A DNA stretch of 64,000 nucleotides from Amblyomma americanum (taxonomy: Eukaryota > Arthropoda > Arachnida > Ixodida > Ixodidae). The DNA lies in the NCBI RefSeq assembly GCF_052857255.1, contig NC_135500.1, positions 160,077,189-160,141,188 of the forward strand. Reading direction: 5' to 3'. The notes beneath the pieces were generated by a model, which was given only the letters and a program-made list of their open reading frames with translations, did no database searches and had not been told where the DNA came from. The translations under genes and the position numbers were made by a program. Position 1 is the stretch's first letter. Each line of letters opens with the position of its first letter. Positions 1-12,776 of the stretch are shown here, one piece after another.

Positions 1-48
1 TCATACCGGGCATCGCCTAGTTAACCTCCCTGCCTTTCGGTTCGTCTT

Positions 49-63
49 TCTCTCTCTCTCTCT
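49..63. repeat. CT microsatellite
   Basis: A short run of CT dinucleotides. It lies close to the left edge of the window and no element can be tied to it. Confidence 0.8.
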
Positions 64-1467
64 TAAGATAGGCAACCCGAAAAAAACTTTTCTGATAAAA
101 ACTGCCAGCCGTGGAATAGAGTATTTCTTAATAAGTCATGTCAAAGATGCATTTAAAAGCTAAACATCTTTACCTAACTATTTATACCAGAGTCTGGTGG
201 TTAATGCCAATGGTGAGTTCAAAGCTGTCAAAATCAAAATGCCATATCAATTTTTGAGCTGGAGAAAAAACATTCTTTAAAACGTTGAAGAGCAAAAAAG
301 TTAGTGCTTTTTTTTCCATAAAAAAGTTGAAACCGAGCGAATGAGATTCGCAGGAAATTCATTGCAAGCGGAACGGACCGAAAGTGACATGTAACGTAGC
401 ATACGGCTCCTGATTAAAACTGTCAGCACTATTCTCCCATGATATGCACTGTTTTTTGCTTTATTACTTCCTGCGAAGAAATAGTTGGTCAACGCCAATA
501 CGTGATTCCTATTCTTATAGCGAAGAAGCTACATGAAGTGCAATCCGTGGCGCCATGCATCAGGCAGTGCCTTGCGGACGTTACGTTTGCACTGAGATTC
601 TTGCACCTCTTACTAGGTCGGTATCGGTTTTTGCAGAAAAAAGGACCCTGTTATCTTGCACTGCCGGGCTTTTGAGAATGACTGTCTGCGTTTCAGAAGA
701 TCATACGGCTCCGTCTTGTCGGTGGCTACAAACTCGTATACACAGACCATTAGACTGTCTTATTAAGGTAATTAGGAAATATCACTTAGTTAGGGAGTTA
801 ATCACTATGCTAAAAAACAGCTGAGATGTGATGCGGCTGACAGTGCATGTATGAAATATTTTCTGTCTATTTCCAACGCACTGTTCTTGGGAATTGTTGA
901 AAGTTCTAACTAAAATACCTCGTATATCAGCGACAGTTTTCGTTTGTATTGCTAGAACGCAAAGAAAGAAATGTTGCGAAAAAAATTTCGAAGGAACTCA
1001 TTTCATGTATCTTTGCAGCAGATGCATTTTCTCCGTTACTGCATTTGAAGCCAAGCTTCGTTCAACTATTTTTGATGCAGATTCTTAAAGGCCTTACTTA
1101 AAATACCTAGGGCGAGCTACGTCAAATGGCCCCATACTTATATGGTGTCTGTTCTATGGTTACTTTAGATAATAAATAAACAACACTGAACATCGCGGCA
1201 GATCGTAAGGAACCTAAGAGCGAGCCATTTATGTGAAACCTTCACGTCCCGCATGGCTTGGAGACTCCAATCTCTTTAGGACTTTTGAAGCTCATATAGC
1301 GCCTCTAACTCTCAAACAGTGGCACATTAGTAGAGGGCAAGTTAATTATATATAGAGCCGTAGTACAATGGTGGGTTGGTGTGTCATGTTTCGTTAGTCG
1401 GCTCTGACAGAATTAGGGAACTCACAAATGCACTACATCGGCTGGAAGCTTACTTTAAAGAAATTGA
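64..1467. other. spacer without recognisable gene
   Basis: AT-rich unique-looking sequence. Open frames here are all below 90 codons, none has a family motif, and those that overlap on opposite strands show no shared protein signal. An AATAAATAAA-like stretch near 1170 is isolated and cannot be tied to a transcript. Confidence 0.5.
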
Positions 1468-1687
1468 AATTGGTTTTTGACGAGAGGAAATGGCGCAGTA
1501 ATTGTTCACAAATTTCGGTGGACACCCGAACCGCGAAGTAAGAATGGGATAAAAGAAGAATTGAAAGAAGAAAGGAAGGAAGAAGTGCTGCAGTGGAAGG
1601 CTCCGCAACAACTTCGACCACCTGGGGATCTTTAACGTGCACTGACATCGTACACGTTAAAGGGTCCTCGGTGGTCGAAATTATTCC
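1468..1687 (-). mobile_element. family A (Ruka-type) SINE, 5' truncated, with inverted 5' piece
   Basis: The minus strand carries the 3' body and tail of the same SINE that is complete at 4228-4550. Reading on the plus strand, the tail-proximal motif (AATTGG then GGAAATGGCGCAGTA) starts near 1468 and the body runs to about 1651. The tRNA-like head is missing. Instead, 1653-1687 is a short copy of the body in the opposite direction, so that 1615-1639 and 1653-1677 form an imperfect hairpin (20 of 25 positions pair) around a 13-nt loop. The divergence from the 4.2 kb copy and the mismatched arms suggest an old insertion. No target-site duplication was found. The element encodes nothing and would depend on LINE enzymes for movement. 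Confidence 0.75.
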
Positions 1688-2739
1688 TTATACAGAAAGG
1701 TCAACGCATCTTGTGGAGTACCATGCGTATGGCTTGCAGAAACAAGCTGCACAAATTTCTCGAACATAACAAAGAAGTACCGCAATATATAATATTTTGC
1801 ATCTTCAAAGTACAGTCGTTCAAAGCTTCCTTATTCATACCCCATAATGGCGCCTTAATTACAATTGGCCGTGTTTTGCACATTAAGTGTATAACTAAGA
1901 CTAACTAGGGACCCTAATTCTGCTGCTGAATTTTTATCGCACAGGCCTGCCCAAAACGCAGACGTATACCCGCAGAGGACCTCGGTAAACATGGGAAAAG
2001 TTATTGTCGTGGACAAAATAAATGAAATCAGCGATTTAATGCTCTCGCGTTCTATTAAAGAGTTCGTCTAGCAACAGCGTTAGATTAGCGTTTCCCTGCG
2101 CGCTGCAAAGCGTAGTATACACTCCGAAAACCGAGCATTCTCGGGATTCGTGGTTCTTCCTTCTGTTCTGGACTTTCGGCTGATGATCCCCAAGCGAACA
2201 GGCTGATGAGCGCGAGTGCTCCACAAGCACAGCCCTAATTTAGTAGGAGCGACGAAACACTTTCACCAGCGCTCGTTGCGGCGGCCGGTGCAAACACATT
2301 CTCTCTGGGACTGCAAGAGGGTGCAAAGTGTTACACGTTGCGGCGTGTCATCACTCGCTTAGAGCGCCATTAGATTGCTCTGCGCAACACAGCCGTGAGC
2401 TATGTTTGCGCAGGATAACACTCAGTGGAGCGAATCTCATTTCCGTGGCTAAATTTCATCTCGCGATGGAAAGGGCGGCGCTCAACACTTAGAGTAAGCT
2501 ACGGTAAGTACACCCAGCGCAACGGACATTAATATGTATTATGCCTCTGGGCCTCTGGAGTTTCCGTTCTTGGTCAAAGCGCTCGAAGGAGGAAATGTGC
2601 GACTGATTTTCTAGCGATTCTTCGCTGCTGTAGCTCAGGCACGTGGCTTTCAACCATTGGGAGCTTCAATCATTCCCTCTCTTTTGTCTTTCTTGCTTTA
2701 TCTGACATCGCGCAGCAGATGGGGGCCTTTGGAGGCGAA
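1688..2739. other. spacer without recognisable gene
   Basis: Mixed composition, somewhat GC-richer at 2220-2400. Only frames of 60-65 codons are present and none has a known motif. I see no RNA gene or repeat tail in it. Confidence 0.5.
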
Positions 2740-2790
2740 GGGCAAAAGGTGCCCGTGTGCTGTGCTATATCAACGCACATCAATGAATTC
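2740..2790 (+). mobile_element. short diverged family A SINE fragment
   Basis: A 15-base exact match (GCCCGTGTGCTGTGC, from 2751) to the middle of the family A SINE is followed by a diverged version of the next 25 bases (GCACAT in place of GTGCACAT). No head, tail or target-site duplication survives. It could also be a chance partial match, but the agreement on both sides of the exact block favours a relic. Confidence 0.45.
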
Positions 2791-4215
2791 CTGTTATTTA
2801 TTAACCCATTGGCGTTGTAGCCCATGGCAGGAGCATTCTGGTGAAGTTTCTTAAGTGTACCTCATGACCGCATCTATTGACTTTACTAGATCTGAACGAG
2901 TGGTAAACACATTGCTTCCTCTTCCACTGCTGCAGCGACTCACAAGCGCTTCGAGATAACAATGGAAAGCATACCGCGCAACATATTACGCATCAACACC
3001 AGACAGTGGCTATCAATGTAGCTCGGCACCCTGTATGAAGCTGTACCGCTCCAGCCAAAGCATGTCATTAGTGCTGGATTTCGGCAGAATAGGCAGCACT
3101 TGAGCATCTATTGTGGGGACGACCGCGTCTCAGTTCTAGATGCGCGGTGAGTACTCAGGGACTTCCAAAAAAAAGAATGAGCGCAAGTTCCCTTGGCTGT
3201 AGAGATTCCAGGGGGAACTTCCGGAGAGCAAGAAGTCGGTGAACGTCAGTGAGCAACATGATTTCCTTTCAGACTTTGTCTAGAAATCCATAGCTTCGGC
3301 ACCTTAATCAGCCCAGTGGTCATACCGCCATTGTAAAATTTGTTAGAGCCGAGGTGCGAATTAGTTATGGGGCCTAGAACTAAAGCAGGTCAGCCTTTCC
3401 TTGTAGTCTGTTGATGTTTCTAAATATATACAGGTACCTGATAATGTCGTGATCTGTGCCGCGTTCCTGTAGTCTTAATAATCTGCAATAATATGTGGAG
3501 GTGCGTATTGATAGAATAAAACTTTTTCCCAAGCGCTTCGACATTAATAATTGAAACAGTAGTTCAAACTGCAACTCCTTTTGCGGCAATATTTTGTCCC
3601 GGATGGTGGTGCACTTGTAATAACCTGTTTTTGCCCGAAGGAAACTGCAGGAGTTTTATGAAAATCTTCGAGTTCAGGACGCTCTGAGAACAATAAAAAC
3701 ACTAAACAAGTCTGCGGCAAGCCTTTGCAAGAAACTGCCCAATTAGCAATTAAATTATTTATTTAAATTGGTAGACAAGACTGTTCTCCAGCACACATCA
3801 ACGCATTAATTTTGAAGCTAAAGGGTTTGTAACCTTTCAGGTGAACTGTATTGTATTATTTTTACTCTTTTTGTCTGGGGCGAGGGGGTCGAGCTTCGAA
3901 AGTTCATCTGGTCAGAAAAAATCTTCGTTCTTTAGCTGTCTTACACCAGTCCTATCGACGCGTTCAATAATCATGTTATTAATATCAGCGACAACCTGAA
4001 ACCATCAAAACAAGCGGTGCCTGCTCACTTCGGGTCGATGCAGGAACTACGCAGTATTTCTGTTTTTTCGCGTCATAATTTTTTAATCAATATTCTTAAA
4101 TGAATAAGCAGTGAAATGTTGATCATAGATTAGTTTTTATCCACTCAATTTATTTTGGCAAGCGTTCCAAAGAGGAACACGGACTTCGACATTCGCAGAA
4201 GAAACCATTTGTCGC
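2791..4215. other. spacer without recognisable gene
   Basis: AT-rich. The longest frame is 69 codons on the minus strand at 3380-3589 and has no recognisable motif. No element boundaries are visible before the duplication at 4216. Confidence 0.5.
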
Positions 4216-4227
4216 AAGCTAGTTAAT

Positions 4228-4550
4228 GCCCCGCCGCGGTGGCTCAGTGGTTAGGGCGCTCGACTACTGATCCGGAGTTCCCGGGTTCGAACCCGACCGC
4301 GGCGGCAGCGTTTGTATGGAGGAAAAACGCTAAGGCGCCCGTGTGCTGTGCGATGTCAGTGCACATTAAAGATCCCCAGGTGGTCGAAATTATTCCGGAG
4401 CCCTCCATGACGGCACCTCTTCTTCCTTTCTTCTTTCACTCCCTCCTTTATCCCTTCCCTTACGGCGCGGTTCAGGTGTCCAACGATATATGAGACAGAT
4501 ACTGCGCCATTTCCTTTCCCCCAAAACCAATTATTATTATTATAATTATT
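4228..4550 (+). mobile_element. family A (Ruka-type) SINE, complete
   Basis: A complete tRNA-derived SINE. The head contains an RNA polymerase III box A (TGGCTCAGTGG, 4240-4250) and box B (GGTTCGAACC, 4284-4293) at tRNA-like spacing. The body follows, with the CCCCAGGTGGTCGAAATTATT stretch near 4375, and the element ends in a TTA-rich tail at 4531-4550. A 12-bp target-site duplication flanks it: AAGCTAGTTAAT at 4216-4227 and AAGCTAGCTAAT at 4551-4562, with one mismatch. That places the ends and proves retrotransposition. Frames of 60-100 codons across the element are not genes. The intact promoter boxes mean it could still be transcribed by polymerase III. This copy is my reference for the truncated copies elsewhere in the window. 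Confidence 0.92.
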
Positions 4551-4562
4551 AAGCTAGCTAAT

Positions 4563-6786
4563 TTATTAATCAAAAAGACTTAGATCAAACGACAAGCACC
4601 GGAGACATTTTGTAGCTAATTCAGGCCGGCAGCGAAGTAAGCAGAAGAAGTGTTCGTTTTGTCCTTCTGTCGGTTCTTTTCTCTCCTTCTCACATTAATG
4701 TTTTGCTAACAATAACCTGCCGTCGCCAATCTTGTTTTGCTCAGGTGAATCGATTACCAGTACAACTTCGCCAAGGATGTAATGGGTTTGATAACATAAA
4801 ATTGGCAATACTACAAAGCGCCTTCTTATACACAAGTGTGTGCGACACACGAGACGTACCTTAATTTTACATTTACTTATGTGCAAGCCGGCTTTAAATG
4901 AGACTCACAGTAGGCTTTGCGCAATTCAGATTTCATGCAAGTACCGAAACTTTTTTCTAAAGGCTAACCGCCACTCGCTACTCAGCGCCATCCCCTCAAG
5001 AGTCCTTCCAACAGCTTGCAACGGATATGAACCGAACCTTAGTTTCCTAGTTCTGAGCAAATAAATCCACCTTTCAGAGAAAGAAAAGTGCTAATACTGA
5101 AAAATGAAAAAATCTGTTCCACACGCGTAGTGAATTTCATACACCCTTCACCGCGTTTTCTGAGGGAATGCCAATTAGCGTGTTTCGTCGATTGAGGAAA
5201 TGCCAATCAGCGTTTTTGCTGCCACCCTCTCGTCTTTCTCTTCCCCTCTTTAACTTTATTTATTTTTTGACGTTTTCAGCTTTCTTGGCAGCGCTCAATG
5301 GTGAATGCCCATCTTATCCTTTTCGAAAACCAGCCTGTAGGCGCTTTACATGACTTACTTATTTTTACTTTTAAACTATTTTCCGCAGCTTCCCGCACAT
5401 CCCTGTCTTTTTTAAAATTTCCTATTTGCTTTACATTATTTCAAATTTGTTCTTTACTATCCTTCTATCTCTCTTTGAATAATTAAATTCCAGTACATTG
5501 CGCTGCCATGCCTGATGAGGGCCAGCTCTGGAGGGAACACTTACATAATTTATGTTGCATTAAGAAGTGCATTCAACAATTCTTGACCTACAGACTAACA
5601 TATCCCCCCCACACACACCTGACTTTAACTAATTCCCTATGATAAATCTCCTGATTTCCTACTTAAGCAGCCTTTGAAATGAATAGGCCTTTATTTAAAA
5701 TACGTGATGTTTGAGTGGAATTTTGTAGAGTTGTATACTTTTTGCACAATTTGTACGTGAAAAACGCTGATGCGTCATTCGAAAGAAGTTCTTGAAGACA
5801 GCATAAGTCTCTTTATAATCAAGTCCCTAGGAGATACAGCTGCTTTTGATTAAAGCGGAAAGCTGTCTTTGAAACAAGGGAATTCTCGACTGAATGATGA
5901 AGTTATCTGCCATCACAGAGTGTGATCGATCGCTGCCTAAAGAAAGATATGTACATGCGCTGATCGCATCCGCGACCTGTGATGATACCGCTGGAGCTTC
6001 TTTTATTTTGTTTATTTATGCATGCACATAAATCACTCATCGTATCAGACATCACATGTCCAAAATAGAAAACAATCCTTTTATCGCCTTCCAGTTGTCC
6101 TTATTTCACTTCCTGAAAACAGTTCATGGTGCGAATCTAATGAACTAGCTTCTCACAAAATCCTCATCGGTTGTGACGCGCAAGATTGCATTCGGTGCTG
6201 CAGTTGGAAGTTGGCGCTTATGCTGTTTTTAAATTTTTGGGAGTGAACTGCACAAGGTTCACGTATTTCACGTGTAACACACAAATGTCTCTCCGCCGTA
6301 ACTGTTGAATTGCTCCGGCATTCCACTGCGAATCCCAAGCTCACACTGTCAATTCCTGTGTAGGCACCCAACTTTTGATGCATTTTTAATGCAAGAACGA
6401 CCATGTAATGACATTCTGCTGCAGGTTAGGGATCCTTCGACGACCTCAATTCATCAGTAGCCAACCGCATTGCGCTAGCCCATGTGTTCGAAAAATAATT
6501 ATAAATGGACAAATAAATGTGCACGTGGAAAAGCCCCAGATGGTATATTTGGGGAGAGAATTTTTTACGGCGCCAAAGAACACACAGATACGTTCGCACA
6601 ACTAGCTCGCTTATTCACCCACCGTAGCACTTCACCCGCATAGCATTACTCGCGTATCGCTATGTATTCCGCACTGATCATATCCTGGTTTTTCGCAATG
6701 CCGCTGATATTCACACTCTTAGCAACGCAGAAAAGGCGAAAGCGCATAACAGAAAGAGAAAAAAATACAAGCACAAGTGCACAGGC
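4563..6786. other. spacer without recognisable gene
   Basis: Mostly AT-rich. Small frames occur at 4840-5064, 5168-5486 and 6022-6404. They overlap on opposite strands and carry no motif. A weak resemblance to the SINE body near 6515-6580 was not accepted. Confidence 0.5.
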
Positions 6787-6828
6787 TTGCTTTCCAAGAA
6801 ATGCCAGAGGTCTTTTCTTGGAAAGCAA
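6787..6828. repeat. 15-bp perfect inverted repeat (hairpin)
   Basis: TTGCTTTCCAAGAAA at 6787-6801 is the exact reverse complement of 6814-6828, with a 12-nt spacer. Pairing stops on both sides of the arms. No T run follows directly, so it does not read as a bacterial-type terminator, and no element boundary is seen. It could be a small foldback or a chance product. Confidence 0.6.
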
Positions 6829-9800
6829 AGGAAGATAAGCGACAAGAAGCAGTACCTTATGGCTGTGCACTTGTCTCATCACATCGTTACACTTCCACAT
6901 TGTGCGTCTAAGTCTTCAAAAAGTATGCCACGTGGCTTATAAAGTGGCGCAAACGGCTGAAGACAACGTGAAATTTCTAAGCTTCATGTAAACCAATCAT
7001 CCCAGCAGTGGGCAACAGCACGATCAGTCGTGGGTTTATTCTTCAAAACCGAAATCCTGCCGTATTTTAGCTGTATAAGCGTTTCAGTTCAGCTACACGA
7101 ATCCATAGGACAGCAAACATGCTTAGCGACTAGAACAATATTGTCGCACGTTTTTTGCTTACGAAGCAAATTCTAATATAACTTTATGATGTGCTTCCAA
7201 ACTGCGATTTACGTGCTCTGTCTCCACAGCATCGAAAATAGCATCAATGTAGCGTGAGGAGGAACCAAAGCTCCCGTAGAATACGCGCCAAACTCATAGT
7301 TAATAAAGGAAGGCTGGCTGAGCTTCCACGCAATAGTAACGTAAACGCCATTTTCGGCAACACATCAATATAATAAAATAAAAATATTTTAAAAAATAAA
7401 TGGTCAGAGATCTCTTCAGCAGCAGTTCTAATACCACAAAAAATGACTTTTTAATTGTTTAAAATTTGCAACTCCCGCGGACTAGAAATGTAAGAAAGAT
7501 ATCTTATTTTCTCTAGAATTTTTGGTGGTGCAGAATGGCACAATATTTTCGTAAACTGTCTTTTTCTCTTCGTATTTTCACTTGCAGTTATACCAAAAGG
7601 TATGTGAGCAAATCATTAGGTTTTTTTACTCTTAGTTTATTAATTACAGCCATATAAACGACACTATGAACCCCAGAAGTGCGCTGTTCTGCAGGTCTCA
7701 GTCAGTAGCCCTCATCATCTACGAACTTGGGTTGAAATAAAAATTTGCGACGTTTTTAACACTGCGTACTTGCAAGGTACATGCCAGTTGATAAATTATA
7801 CTAACTGTTGCAAGATGTCTGAAAAGAACAGATTTATGGTAACGTATACCACAAAGCACAGCATGCATGGTCACTTCTTTCGAAGTAAAATGTCAGGCAT
7901 GCTTTTTCTATGCGAGGAGTAGAACTTTTTGCAGCACCGAGGCAATTTGTATCCGTCAGCAACTTCGCTGAACTGCGCGTTTGTTCTCTCTTTCTATAGT
8001 GTTTGAAATTATCTTGAACACTTTTCACAGCAACAAATACCCGTCACTAAGGGCGCTGTCTACGTTGAACCCTAACGCTTACATACTGTTGAATGAGCCA
8101 ACATCCCGCTCGAAACAGATCTACAAGAGGCAGTTTATTATTGCGTAATCTAGACATACGGCATTTTCTGCGACGGGCCAACGTAAATATACTTTCAACA
8201 TAAAGCGTTACGAAAACATGTGCAACTCTCGCGATGGGGTTGACGACATCGGTTACATAAAGTGTAAGTGTTTTTGGTATTTCATGCGCAAGCAGAACCT
8301 TCTTGGCGCCGACATTGTAGGAGCGAAACGAGGCCAATAACCACCTACTTCCTTTCATGGCCATTGTCGTCTCGAAAGCGATTTCAGTTCGCTTTGGCAA
8401 GCGGTGCACGAAGTTTCACAACTGAGCCGAAATCGATGTTTCTGCTGCCACAGAGGTCGTTACGGGCAGTGTCTATTTTCTCGCTTGTTTTCTTTTTATA
8501 ATTTTGGTATGCAAGCTGCATGCCGACGCCATAGATGTCAAATCATTTCCCAAGAGCTTCACGAAATTGCCGACACGAGTCGCTCTATGAATTGCCCTTT
8601 ACTTTCTCCCTTTCCACGTTGTATTTTCGAACCAAGCGTCGATGAGCTTTTCGACGAGCGCGGATAATACCTACTTAAAAGATGTTCTCAGCACTGAGAG
8701 GGATGGATGGGTTTTACTTATTCTACGAAGTCGAGCATCAAAGCTTGCCACTACGCCGGGTGGTCAGAGCCGGCAGATTCGGCTAATCAGGCAAATATTT
8801 TTGTCGATTAAGGATAAAGAAATAATGATAGCATGACACATCAAAGAGAGAGTTTCCTAATGTAAAACTGACTGCCTATGTGGCCCCGCGTTCTCACACT
8901 GATTTCCACGGCCACCGACACCAAGCCGACCTTTGCGCAAAATCTTCGTGCTAGATCAGTCACATAAGAGAAAACATTTTTTTGTAGTACGATGATGACG
9001 TCTTCAGGCTTAATGGCACATGGTGTTTTTCTCAATCTTGTATCCCTTTTCCTTCTTTGCGTATTCTTGAGATTTTAAGGAAAAGATACGCCTTTTTTTT
9101 CTTCTTTCGCATGCTATTACAAATGTCTTATTCGCAAACTGTCATCTTAAAGCAGGCTTAACTGAAACTGACATACCCATCGACGCACAGGCATCTTTAT
9201 CCACCATGGAAAGCACATTCCCCGCCATATTTACACTGCAGACTGACTAGTACTCGTAGCAAATAAATTTTTACGCATAGCGTTTACAGATAAGCTTTTT
9301 GAAAGCGCCTTATTAACAGAAACACACCGTTGTCCACGGTTCACGGCAGCTTGCTGTAGGAGTGTACACATGACACAGACACACAGAAATTTATTTCGAG
9401 AAAGAATCGAGGTTGGTATTACTGAATAATACTTATCTGGCCTCTTGCTTTGTGGTTCAGAATTGAAACAAAAACAGACGTCGACGTGATAGGTGACAGG
9501 TGTGATGAACCGGTGGCTTTCTCAAGTTGCCATGACGACAGCTATCTCTGCTGTGCTTCCTCATCCTATGCACACATAGGGTGTAACCAAACATTGTTAA
9601 TATAATTGTTAATAAAGTATAATTATCAGAAATATACAAATAAACACAGGCGCATAAGGAGCTAATCCCAACTGAATTACAACCCCGAGTCGGAGCCCGT
9701 GTTGCGCATGAATCGAAGAAGTCCCGGCCTTGACTGGAGAGCATTCCTTTTCTACGGCCCAGCGCACAGCTGAAAATCTTTCGAGACGAGCCACCGAAAG

Positions 9801-11530
9801 GTGGAACGCGGCTTTCACGCGCATGTAAATTACACGGCCCACAGGCTCAGTTACGTGCCTCGCTGTCTCAAATGCGCACAATATTTTTTATTCCTCTACT
9901 AAAGTGATGAAACTCTGCGGGAAACTCCTGTATTCCTATTCTGTATTGGTATCAATCAGATATGTTGTGCATCTCAAGACACCACTACGACCTGGATGAA
10001 TCTACGTCGTAGGTACGCTACGCCCAAGTTCAACACGCACTTTGTCGTGAAAGGTCGTTCTTTTTCCTAAACGTTTCGCCTTTTTACATGTTTAAATCTT
10101 TGTTCTCCGCACCAGACCTGTCTAATGTACACAACAGTGCCCCCGCCGTATTTTGTTAGTCGAACTGAACTGTCTTAAAACAATCTTAACCTTCTGCGAA
10201 AGTGAGTTTGCGCACGCTATTTCATTTTTCATACACTGAGCTTTGAGCCCGCTTTGCTTCGAGCGCTAAGAAGAAGGCAACTTTATTTACATTTACATTC
10301 GTTAAATCTACTACTAATCGATGTCCGTGAACAGCTGTAGAACAGTTAGCATCCACACTATATATTGCAGCTAAACATCCTACTGCATAACCGTCGAATC
10401 ATCTGCCTATCCATCTACCAGGCAGAAATAAGCCTTTTATCGCAAACGCGGCGGCGCCAACAGTAGAAGGAGATATACTCACTCTAAGAGAAACAGCGAA
10501 GAATTAGGAATAACATAGAAAACGCTCCGATGTATATTGAGTGCAAAAGCGATGACAAGCAAGGAAAGCGCTTGGTTCTATTCTATTTTTTATGAGGACT
10601 AGAAAAGATAGAAAAAAAATCTTAATGTGTTGCATTCTATACTTCAAGAAGAAACTTAAAGCAAGATAGGAATAGCGCATTTCTTTGATCAGATAGGCTT
10701 GTATACTAATTGACAAGGAAACCCTTTGCAATTTGTTGCGACGGAGACAGGACGGCATTCCAAATCCGTCTCTGAGCATGGCTCTTCTCTGTCCCTCTTT
10801 TTAACAACACTGATTATGATACAAAACAAAACGAAACACCCTATGTTTAGTGCAGCACGAGTCCGCGTGTTCAAAACGAAGAATCGAATGCATTGTTCCC
10901 CTTTATCCCGTACTTCTCTGTTTGCTTGTCATGCGTGCGCAAATAGCGATGTTCACGAAGCAAACAAACGGGGAGCAATAGACAAACGTACGTCACCCAG
11001 CGCCGCTCTTTCGTAGCCTTGCAGAGGTATGCTGGCTGTTTGGCTGTCTACCAGACTTGCCTGGTGTGTTCGCCTGCAGTCTGCCGCCAGCGTAAAGCGC
11101 AGAGAATGCAACAATGCTGAAGACCTAGGCGGGACTAAAAAAAATCTCTACTTCCAGCTCTCCTACTTCCGATTCGTACCGCAGCATAGGCTTTTGGCTC
11201 ACACTGGGATACTAAAAGGAATTCGGAGCTGATGTCTGAAGACCATGTCGTGTGTTTACGAGCAAGGCTAGTTTGATCTCAGAATTAACTGGATGCAGTT
11301 CGAGTGTTATTTCCAAAGTTTTAAGAATCCGCATTGTAAGGGCAACCAGATAAGGCTCTCGTTTCTGTGGGCACTCAAAAACCAGCCTTGCTGTGCCGTA
11401 GGATGCACTGCCGGAAGAAGGGCTTTCAATTAAGAAGTTTTGTAGGCTAAACGGTCCGCCAAGTATGCCCGCAAGCTGAATGCACAGTCCGTGTGCGGAG
11501 AATGTAATATTATCTTAGACAAGCATTTCG
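6829..11530. other. spacer without recognisable gene
   Basis: About 4.7 kb of mixed sequence. The longest frames are 120 codons on the minus strand (8047-8409) and 96 codons on the plus strand (10726-11016). Both overlap frames on the opposite strand and neither has a family motif. A GGATGGATGG stretch at 8701 resembles retroelement tails but is too short to call. Confidence 0.45.
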
Positions 11531-11820
11531 GCCCCAAAAAATACAAAAGAGCAAGCTTACCTTTTTTACAGGTTGTGAGAAGTATGTTTCCCACCCTTTA
11601 CATGTAGCAAGATCAAGGGAAGCAATTTTCCGGCGCATCATATTTTCGCCATCTCGTATCATCTCTTTTAAACAGGAAAAAAACTGCAGTTTTCCTGTTT
11701 CGAGCGGCAAAATTATTTACAAGACAAGTTTTTCTTTTGCACTCTTTAACGGACAGCAGGAAGCATACTTTCCACCCATTACATGTTGGTAGAAACCTCG
11801 TTGAAAGCATTTGTTCCACG
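11530..11820. repeat. diverged direct repeat, two copies
   Basis: Two direct copies of roughly 100 bp lie about 185 bp apart. The clearest matching blocks are GAAGTATGTTTCCCACCC from 11580 and GAAGCATACTTTCCACCC from 11760, each followed by TTACATGT or a close form. On the minus strand, frames through both copies give related peptides (ATCKGW and PTCNGW), but no protein family is recognised. It could be a duplicated exon, a decayed repeat or a chance alignment over the shorter blocks. Confidence 0.45.
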
Positions 11821-12776
11821 ACAGTGGCATTTCTACACTTTATGTCATCCCAGTGAAGCTTTAAAAAATACTGTTGAGCCTTTTCTTGGAAAAAAAAATC
11901 TTTTACACATCCATATATTTGCGTATCCTGTAAACCACTGTTATAAACACCAACTAGCGAAGGCTTCCCGTGTCCTAGAACACTGAAGGGCGCGTAATTT
12001 CTGAGTTCTGAAACTACCTGAAAGCATTATTTTGCTTTAAATGCGTGGCTAAAGTGTGTTGTTGTTGCGCTCTGTAGCATTTTTTATGCTGTCGTGAACA
12101 CTGAAAATGAGCAGGCGAGATACAGAATGGCAGGTCCGCCTTCCCATGCCTGGATGATTTGCCTCCTGACCGCACTAATGTCACGTACTGCGGAGTAAGG
12201 GGGCCCACGGTAGAGTCTGGGCAGTCATCTGAGGATGAGTCCGTCCCATTAAATTGGAAAAGGCATGATCCACTCCTCTTCTGTACGGCTGAATTCTGTA
12301 AAAAAAGCCTGCTGAAACGCTTGAAGTAAATGACTGTTCAAACAATGCTGATCTTATTATCTCGGTAAGCAACCTCGTCTCTTCCTACAAGAAAATTATT
12401 AATTTGGCAAAATTTAAGAAGCTATCGGATTTTAGCCGGAAATATGATGGAGAAATTTGATATTTTCGCTGCGAACATTAATGACCGTGTATTCTGTATT
12501 AAATAACGTAATTTCCCCAGACCATCAAGAAAAAACTCGCCCATGAAAGGTGTGCCGCCAGTTAGGAGTGAAGTAAAAGGTAATGGTGTCTTACCTTCCT
12601 GTTCTCGAGCGGTATCTGGCAATGTAGGCAGATTATTGTGGGAACTCCCATTTTTATAGTTTTTTTGCGCTATGTTTGGTTTGTTTCTTAGTCGACTGAT
12701 TAATACTCATTGCCACCAGGACATGCTGGTTGTTAGTAGATAGTAGCAATGAACGTTGATCATTACATTCTCACAA
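11821..12776. other. spacer without recognisable gene
   Basis: AT-rich sequence with frames of 60-70 codons only. A GAACAGGAAG followed by GTAAG on the minus strand near 12595 matches a splice donor consensus. It is isolated, and no paired acceptor or conserved peptide supports an exon. Confidence 0.4.

Noticed and set aside
4239..4493. 84-codon open frame
   Set aside because: Lies wholly inside the family A SINE. The same is true of frames at 27066-27296, 31517-31834, 45189-45488 and 62359-62583.
6515..6580. Weak resemblance to the family A SINE body
   Set aside because: Only short scattered matches (GTGCAC, GCCCCAGATGGT, ACGGCGCC) with poor spacing. No head, tail or duplication.
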